From an uncultured Ignavibacteria bacterium (GTDB taxonomy: Bacteria; Bacteroidota; Ignavibacteria; Kapaibacteriales; Kapaibacteriaceae), in NCBI GenBank assembly GCA_937870915.1, contig CALMZQ010000046.1, positions 1-54,370 of the forward strand: a stretch of DNA of 54,370 nt, read 5' to 3'. The notes below the pieces were generated by a model. That model did not search any database. It was not told the DNA's origin and saw only the letters and a list, made by a program, of their open reading frames with translations. Position numbers and translations under genes: made by a program. Shown in pieces: positions 50,729-54,370 of this stretch (the first letter of the stretch is position 1; every line of letters begins with the position of its first letter).

Positions 50729-50907
50729 TTATGACGTTATGACGATTATGACAGTTATGACAGTTATGACAGTTATGACAGTTATGACAGGTATGACAGT
50801 TATGACGATATGACAGTTATGACAGTTATGACAGTTATGACAATCATGAAAGTTATGACGTAATGACAAGTGTGACGTCATAACGTCATAAAAGTCATAA
50901 CGTCATA
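50729..50907. repeat. TATGACAGT satellite with inverted ends
   Basis: About 15 units of a nine-base repeat, TATGACAGT with variants, fill the gap between the paralogue's stop (50913) and the helicase's start (50722). The ends are inverted: TATGACGTTATGAC at 50730-50743 is the exact complement of GTCATAACGTCATA at 50894-50907. The last 40 bases therefore read in the opposite direction and the whole block could fold into a long hairpin. Confidence 0.92.
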
Positions 50908-50912
50908 GTTCT

Positions 50913-51809
50913 TCATCGTACATCATACCGGTTCAGGGCATTCCCAAAACTTCTACGAATCGATTCAAACTCGCGTGAGGTTTGTTTGGAGCCCCTTGCA
51001 GCAATCACGGCGGACTCGATGGTGTCTGTTTCTCCAAACCACGGAAGAGGGGAGTGGCCGGCAACGGAGATCATAAGATCTTTGCCGTTCTTTCTGTCAA
51101 GGTAGAAGTGGTCTTTGAGTGCGCCGAGGATTTCACCTGCTTCATACAGCGAAAGGGCGTTCATCTCAATTGTGCCTGTACCATCGTGAATGATGCGTAC
51201 GATATCATCGGGACTCGTGATGAAGTACTGCACAGCACCAACAAATGCGCGCTCTGCCAAACTTGGCCTACGCTTCTCAACCTTCGCTGCAATAGGCGCT
51301 TGCAAAGGCGCTGAAACAGCCGCTTGCAAAGGCGCTTGTAAAGGCGCTTGCAAAGGCGCTTGTAAAGGCGCTTGAAAAGGCGCTTGAAAAGCCGAAGGCG
51401 CTGAAACAGGAATCACCGATTCCTTATCTATTCCTCCCTTTGTCTCATAACGTTTCTTGACCGCTTCCACATAAACATCAATCTCGGCGATTGCAAGATC
51501 TACAATGAAGTATGCCTTTCCGAGTCGGTCTACAAACGCATTGATCTTACGGAACCGCACATCTTTGCTTAGGTCCGTATACGCAAAGTGGTCAAAGCCC
51601 GTTGCCGCGCGTACAAGTTCCGCTTGACGTAGTTCCTCACGAGGATTATTCTTTGCTACCCAACGTTGAATCCGCCGAGCTCTATTGAGGGCCTGTTTCA
51701 GGTCCGAGTCAAAGTCGCCATTGTTCAACTGTTTCACACGCGCTTGGATCTCGCCATTGCTCGTGAGCTCAATGACCATAACGAGAAAGTCGAATTCTTC
51801 TTGTGTCAT
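50913..51809 (-). CDS. Paralogue 2 of a tandem pair with variable Pro/Ala/Gln linker
   Basis: The 298-aa protein starts at MTQEEFDFL to match its paralogue; an ATG 18 bases upstream overlaps the previous stop. Residues 1-150 are helical, with an RRIQRW-type segment. A linker of PLQAPLQAPLQA repeats (DNA 51292-51400, 12-bp period) follows. The last 130 residues (KRRPSLAERAFVGAVQYFIT to SREFESIRRSF) are almost the same as in paralogue 1. I do not recognise either domain. The genes were duplicated in tandem and the C-terminal part was kept alike. Confidence 0.7.
   Translation of the reverse strand: MTQEEFDFLVMVIELTSNGEIQARVKQLNNGDFDSDLKQALNRARRIQRWVAKNNPREELRQAELVRAATGFDHFAYTDLSKDVRFRKINAFVDRLGKAYFIVDLAIAEIDVYVEAVKKRYETKGGIDKESVIPVSAPSAFQAPFQAPLQAPLQAPLQAPLQAAVSAPLQAPIAAKVEKRRPSLAERAFVGAVQYFITSPDDIVRIIHDGTGTIEMNALSLYEAGEILGALKDHFYLDRKNGKDLMISVAGHSPLPWFGETDTIESAVIAARGSKQTSREFESIRRSFGNALNRYDVR
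51292..51400. repeat. Coding repeat, 12-bp period, in paralogue 2
   Basis: About eight copies of AGGCGCTTGNAA, read on the minus strand as the peptide unit LQAP. It is in frame and would change the linker length by four residues per unit if copies were gained or lost. Confidence 0.85.
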
Positions 51810-51823
51810 TACGTCACAACTCT

Positions 51824-52693
51824 TCATCGTACATCAAATCGATGCAGATCTCTCGTAAAGCTCCTACGGATCGATTCGAACTCGCGGGAGGTTTGTTTGG
51901 AGCCCCGTGCAGCTATTACAGCAGATTCAATAGTATCGGTCTCGCCGAACCATGGTAAGGGGGCATGTCCAGCCACGGAAATCAGAAGATCTTTGCCGTT
52001 CTTTCGGTCGAGATAGAAGTGGTCTTTGAGAGCGCCCAAGATCTCGCCCGCTTCATAGAGCGAGAGGGCATTCATTTCAATGGTGCCAGTGCCGTCTTGA
52101 ATGATACGTACGATATCGTCAGGTGACGTGATGAAGTACTGCACAGCACCAACAAAGGCGCGCTCTGCCAAACTCGGTCTACGCTTCTCAACCTTCGCTG
52201 CCACAGGCGCTTTCAAAGGCGCTGAAACAGGCGCTTGAACAGGCGCTGAAACAGGCGCTTGAACAGGCGCTGAAACAGGCGCTTGAACAGGCGCTGAAAC
52301 AGGCGCTTGCAAAGCCACCGGAACCGCATCAAATCGTTCTTTCACAGCACCCACATAGGCATCGATCTCGCGTCTGGAAGCATCGAGGATGCTATAGCAA
52401 ATGCCGAGACGTTCAACATGCGACTTCGCGGCACGCAGGCGTGCGTCTACCATCACGTCGGAACCAGCAAAATGGTTGAAGCCACGTTCTGCACGTTCCA
52501 GTTCATGAGCACGGACATCAGCGCTTGGGTCATTGCGTCCCACCCACCGGCGGAGTCTGCGTGCTCTGTTCAATGCGAGTTTTAGATCAGCGTCGTATTC
52601 GCCCCTTTTCAGAGCATCAATGCGTTTTTGGACCTCACCCGTAGCGGTAAGGTCAATGATCATCTCCAAAAATTCTAACTCTTCCTGGGTCAA
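51824..52693 (-). CDS. Paralogue 1 of the tandem pair
   Basis: This 289-aa protein begins at a TTG (MTQEELEFL), the position that aligns with the paralogue. The N-terminal 140 residues differ more (LATGEVQKRI, GRNDPSADVR) and resemble it only in pattern. The linker is QAPVSAPV repeats, from a 24-bp DNA unit. The C-terminal 130 residues differ from paralogue 2 at only a few sites. The stop overlaps the next ATG. The C-terminal domain has DDIVRII, GTGTIEMNALSLYEAGEILG and LYLDRK-like segments, a helical pattern that could bind nucleic acid or protein; the function is unknown. Confidence 0.72.
   Translation of the reverse strand: MTQEELEFLEMIIDLTATGEVQKRIDALKRGEYDADLKLALNRARRLRRWVGRNDPSADVRAHELERAERGFNHFAGSDVMVDARLRAAKSHVERLGICYSILDASRREIDAYVGAVKERFDAVPVALQAPVSAPVQAPVSAPVQAPVSAPVQAPVSAPLKAPVAAKVEKRRPSLAERAFVGAVQYFITSPDDIVRIIQDGTGTIEMNALSLYEAGEILGALKDHFYLDRKNGKDLLISVAGHAPLPWFGETDTIESAVIAARGSKQTSREFESIRRSFTRDLHRFDVR
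52201..52318. repeat. Coding repeat, 24-bp period, in paralogue 1
   Basis: Four full copies of the 24-bp unit made of GGCGCTTGAACA and GGCGCTGAAACA, read on the minus strand as QAPVSAPV. It lies at the same place as the 12-bp repeat of paralogue 2. Confidence 0.88.
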
Positions 52694-52722
52694 AGGGGGC
52701 TCCGAGTGAAAAAGGACTAACG

Positions 52723-52738
52723 TCGGGCTTTAGCCCGA
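52723..52738. repeat. TCGGG..CCCGA palindrome, copy 2
   Basis: TCGGGCTTTAGCCCGA is a perfect 7-bp palindrome with two central bases, upstream of paralogue 1. It matches copy 1 at 32477-32492 in its arms. Confidence 0.7.
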
Positions 52739-52809
52739 TGACGCGAAGGACAAAAATACGACCTAGGAGCCCCGTATCTCAATAAGAGTGTATTTCTTCT
52801 ACCACGACG

Positions 52810-54129
52810 TCATTGAACAACCACGAGGCCTGAGAGGCAGTCGATATCCGTACATACAACCACAATGACCACCCCCGAACGCAGAGAATGCCTGAGGAGC
52901 ATAGTTCCCGGTGTGGTTGGAGTAGGCGCTTCGTGTGATATCTCGCGACCTTGTATGTCGAATAGTGAAACGCTATGCACTGCAAAGTATGTAGGTAACG
53001 AGATCTCGATCACACCGGTTCCACTGTTCGATACACGCAAATCATTCATGGGCGCAACACCGAACCTCCCGTCATCGTCTGTGTGAGTAGGGGAGCCCCT
53101 TCTGTATACATACACTTGTGCGCCTGACGCATATCCTAACGTGTCTGAGAAAAACTGAAAGCGATTGACGGACCTCAAAACCGACGAGTCTTGTTGCCAA
53201 GACATACCGCCATTGGTTGTACTCCACGACGAAAATCCTCTCCCTCCAACCCAGCCGTATGTGGACGAACGTAACCCAACACTTTGAAGGCCTGTAAGAT
53301 TGAGATTTGTATCTGTCGATATCGAGCTTTCGTTCCAGGTGAGACCACCATCATGTGAGTAGATCACGTACGGTGTAGTAGCGCCGAACGCCTGCACAGC
53401 GCCGGCAATCACGCCATCACTACTCATAGAAAACTTCCACAGTTGTGTTCCTGGCTTCGACGATGTGTATACGGCTTTCCATGTGCGACCGGAGTCTTGA
53501 GTGTGAAGAACGGTGGCAAAGCCATTCTTTATACCACCGTTAACACCTCCTCCAACAACTCCTATTGCCCCATCAATAAAGTGTACGTCTACTATCGTAT
53601 TGGATAGCGAAGAGAGGTCGAGTGTTGTATAGTTCTGTCCGCCATCGCGTGTAGAGGTAAAGTGTGGCTTTCCATAAGGATCATTCATAAACGGTCCAGC
53701 AAAGTAGGCTGTGAGCTCATCAATCACGTTGATTCCACAAATGCCACCGACGCCGGATTCTTTTGGAAACGAATGTCTCGTCCAGGAATCTCCACCATCT
53801 GAAGTGTGAAAGATTTGATGCTTCCCACCCAATGCACCTAGCCATCCAACGCGTGAATTCGCCCATCCCATCGATCGAAAGTACGGCTTGTCGGTAGGGC
53901 TGTAATAGGCAGACGGTAGCTCCTGCCATGTTTCCCCAGCGTTGCGAGTGCGGAACACTCCACTCTTTGTGCCTGCAATCCACCCCGAATCTTGATGAAC
54001 AAAATGCATCGCATCCCACCGATCAATCGCCACCGGGCTGTTCGGCAGAACATGCCATGAGTCACTTTGAGCGTAGGTTGAAGCTATGGACAGAAATACG
54101 ATGGCGATGGCTGTTATGATAGGGGGCAT
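52810..54129 (-). CDS. Secreted BNR/YCF48-like propeller protein with T9SS C-terminus
   Basis: The 439-aa protein starts at MPPIITAIAIVF, a signal peptide cut near TYAQS; the open frame extends 20 codons upstream but carries no signal. Asp-box repeats of the BNR type recur: RTRNAGETW, HTSDGGDSW, STRDGGQNY, HTQDSGRTW, YSHDGGLTW and STTNGGMSW. The last 85 residues form a T9SS type A-like domain (VSLFDIQGREISHEAP to GLVVVQ). It is probably exported to the surface. Photosystem assembly annotations for this fold do not apply here. The gene stands alone. Confidence 0.82.
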   Translation of the reverse strand: MPPIITAIAIVFLSIASTYAQSDSWHVLPNSPVAIDRWDAMHFVHQDSGWIAGTKSGVFRTRNAGETWQELPSAYYSPTDKPYFRSMGWANSRVGWLGALGGKHQIFHTSDGGDSWTRHSFPKESGVGGICGINVIDELTAYFAGPFMNDPYGKPHFTSTRDGGQNYTTLDLSSLSNTIVDVHFIDGAIGVVGGGVNGGIKNGFATVLHTQDSGRTWKAVYTSSKPGTQLWKFSMSSDGVIAGAVQAFGATTPYVIYSHDGGLTWNESSISTDTNLNLTGLQSVGLRSSTYGWVGGRGFSSWSTTNGGMSWQQDSSVLRSVNRFQFFSDTLGYASGAQVYVYRRGSPTHTDDDGRFGVAPMNDLRVSNSGTGVIEISLPTYFAVHSVSLFDIQGREISHEAPTPTTPGTMLLRHSLRSGVVIVVVCTDIDCLSGLVVVQ

Positions 54130-54229
54130 ACATTGTTCGTTTACGTCAGGGTCTTGTGATTTGTGTCTGCTGTGTGGCAGAAGACACATGGAACAGTGTA
54201 GGCGTTACATCAACGAACGCTCGGCATAT

Positions 54230-54241
54230 CGTTCGCTGTTC
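54230..54241. repeat. GAACAGC remnant at the right end
   Basis: GAACAGCGAAC is read on the minus strand at 54231-54241 and adjoins GGGGTGAGCTGAG, as on the left. Only one and a half heptamers remain, so the right copy has fewer units. Confidence 0.75.
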
Positions 54242-54256
54242 ACCTCAGCTCACCCC

Positions 54257-54271
54257 GATGGCTTCGCCATC
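54257..54271. repeat. Small hairpin in the right terminal repeat
   Basis: GATGGCTTCGCCATC has six-base arms and a three-base loop. It occupies the position of the 74-139 stem-loop of the left end, with a different sequence. Confidence 0.55.
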
Positions 54272-54294
54272 TGCCCCTCTCTCACGCTGCGCAA

Positions 54295-54370
54295 GAGAGA
54301 CCCTATGTTAAACGACCGCATGGTCCGACCGTAGTAGGTTGTAGTTGCAACCAACAAACCAAAACGGAGG
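54295..54370. repeat. 76-bp terminal inverted repeat, right copy
   Basis: This is the exact reverse complement of 2-77. The last base of the window is one base short of the left end's first T. Confidence 0.9.

Noticed and set aside
50729-50907. CRISPR array
   Set aside because: The repeats are only 7-17 bases, have no unique spacers, and no cas gene is in the window.
52810-54129. Photosystem II assembly factor YCF48
   Set aside because: The repeats match the fold, but no photosynthesis gene is present and the T9SS-like end marks a secreted surface protein.
2-54370. Transposon bounded by the 76-bp inverted repeats
   Set aside because: The 54-kb interior is mainly housekeeping genes and no transposase or integrase was seen; an assembly break in a dispersed repeat explains the ends more simply.

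Overview
The window looks like a chromosomal fragment of an uncultured Bacteroidota/Chlorobiota-type (FCB superphylum) bacterium, possibly the Kapaibacteria/Ignavibacteria side. The evidence is several secreted proteins ending in type IX secretion (T9SS)-like C-terminal sorting domains, WG-repeat and BNR-propeller surface proteins, a Reg_prop/Y_Y_Y sensor, and two sites resembling the Bacteroidota promoter hexad TAnnTTTG. The lineage is inferred; no rRNA or marker gene is present. No tRNA, rRNA, CRISPR array, transposase or phage gene was seen. Genes are packed, usually with 1-4 nt stop/start overlaps, and no gap exceeds 300 bases. The two window ends carry a perfect 76-bp inverted repeat, so this is probably a contig broken at both ends in copies of one dispersed repeat.

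Layout. (1) 195-8435, minus strand: a likely seven-gene transcription unit: di-haem oxidoreductase, Rieske lipoprotein, outer-membrane porin, DtxR/MntR-type regulator, NRAMP metal transporter fused to a universal stress domain, RNase R, and a DUF2442-DUF4160 fusion. It reads as a metal (Mn/Fe) uptake operon with its own regulator and a candidate operator upstream. (2) 8554-12550, plus: three-subunit proton-translocating transhydrogenase (pntA1, pntA2, pntB) and metZ. (3) 12581-14394, minus: ligase-associated exonuclease and an ATP-dependent DNA ligase homologue that has lost its whole nucleotidyltransferase core. (4) 14458-15346: two small secreted proteins. (5) 15439-25521, plus: a tight operon for a membrane complex of the hydrogenase-4 / complex I superfamily whose large subunit has none of the [NiFe] cysteines (an Ehr-like complex), followed with ATGA overlaps by a SulP anion transporter and an outer-membrane porin. 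(6) 25565-30155: propeller protein, MscS channel and a secreted protein. (7) 30235-41695: zinc-ribbon protein, phospholipase C-like/beta-barrel protein, beta-helix protein, a 1448-aa surface protein, ABC exporter and WG-repeat protein. (8) 41800-48845: propeller-sensor adenylate cyclase, lipoproteins, beta-barrel protein, glycosyltransferase and DUF1801 protein. (9) 48842-54129, minus: SF1 helicase, two tandem paralogues with a variable Pro/Ala/Gln linker, and a T9SS-type BNR protein.

The intergenic DNA is unusual. Arrays of the heptamer GAAYAGC fill whole gaps, starting at stop codons and ending at start codons. A second satellite based on TATGACRNN fills other gaps, and several short palindromes recur. 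Inside genes the word AAGGGG(G)C occurs about once per kb, several times more than chance would give.

The strongest candidates for something undescribed are the core-less DNA ligase paired with its exonuclease, the non-hydrogenase Ehr-like pump operonic with SulP and a porin, the two intergenic satellite families, and the AAGGGG(G)C word.
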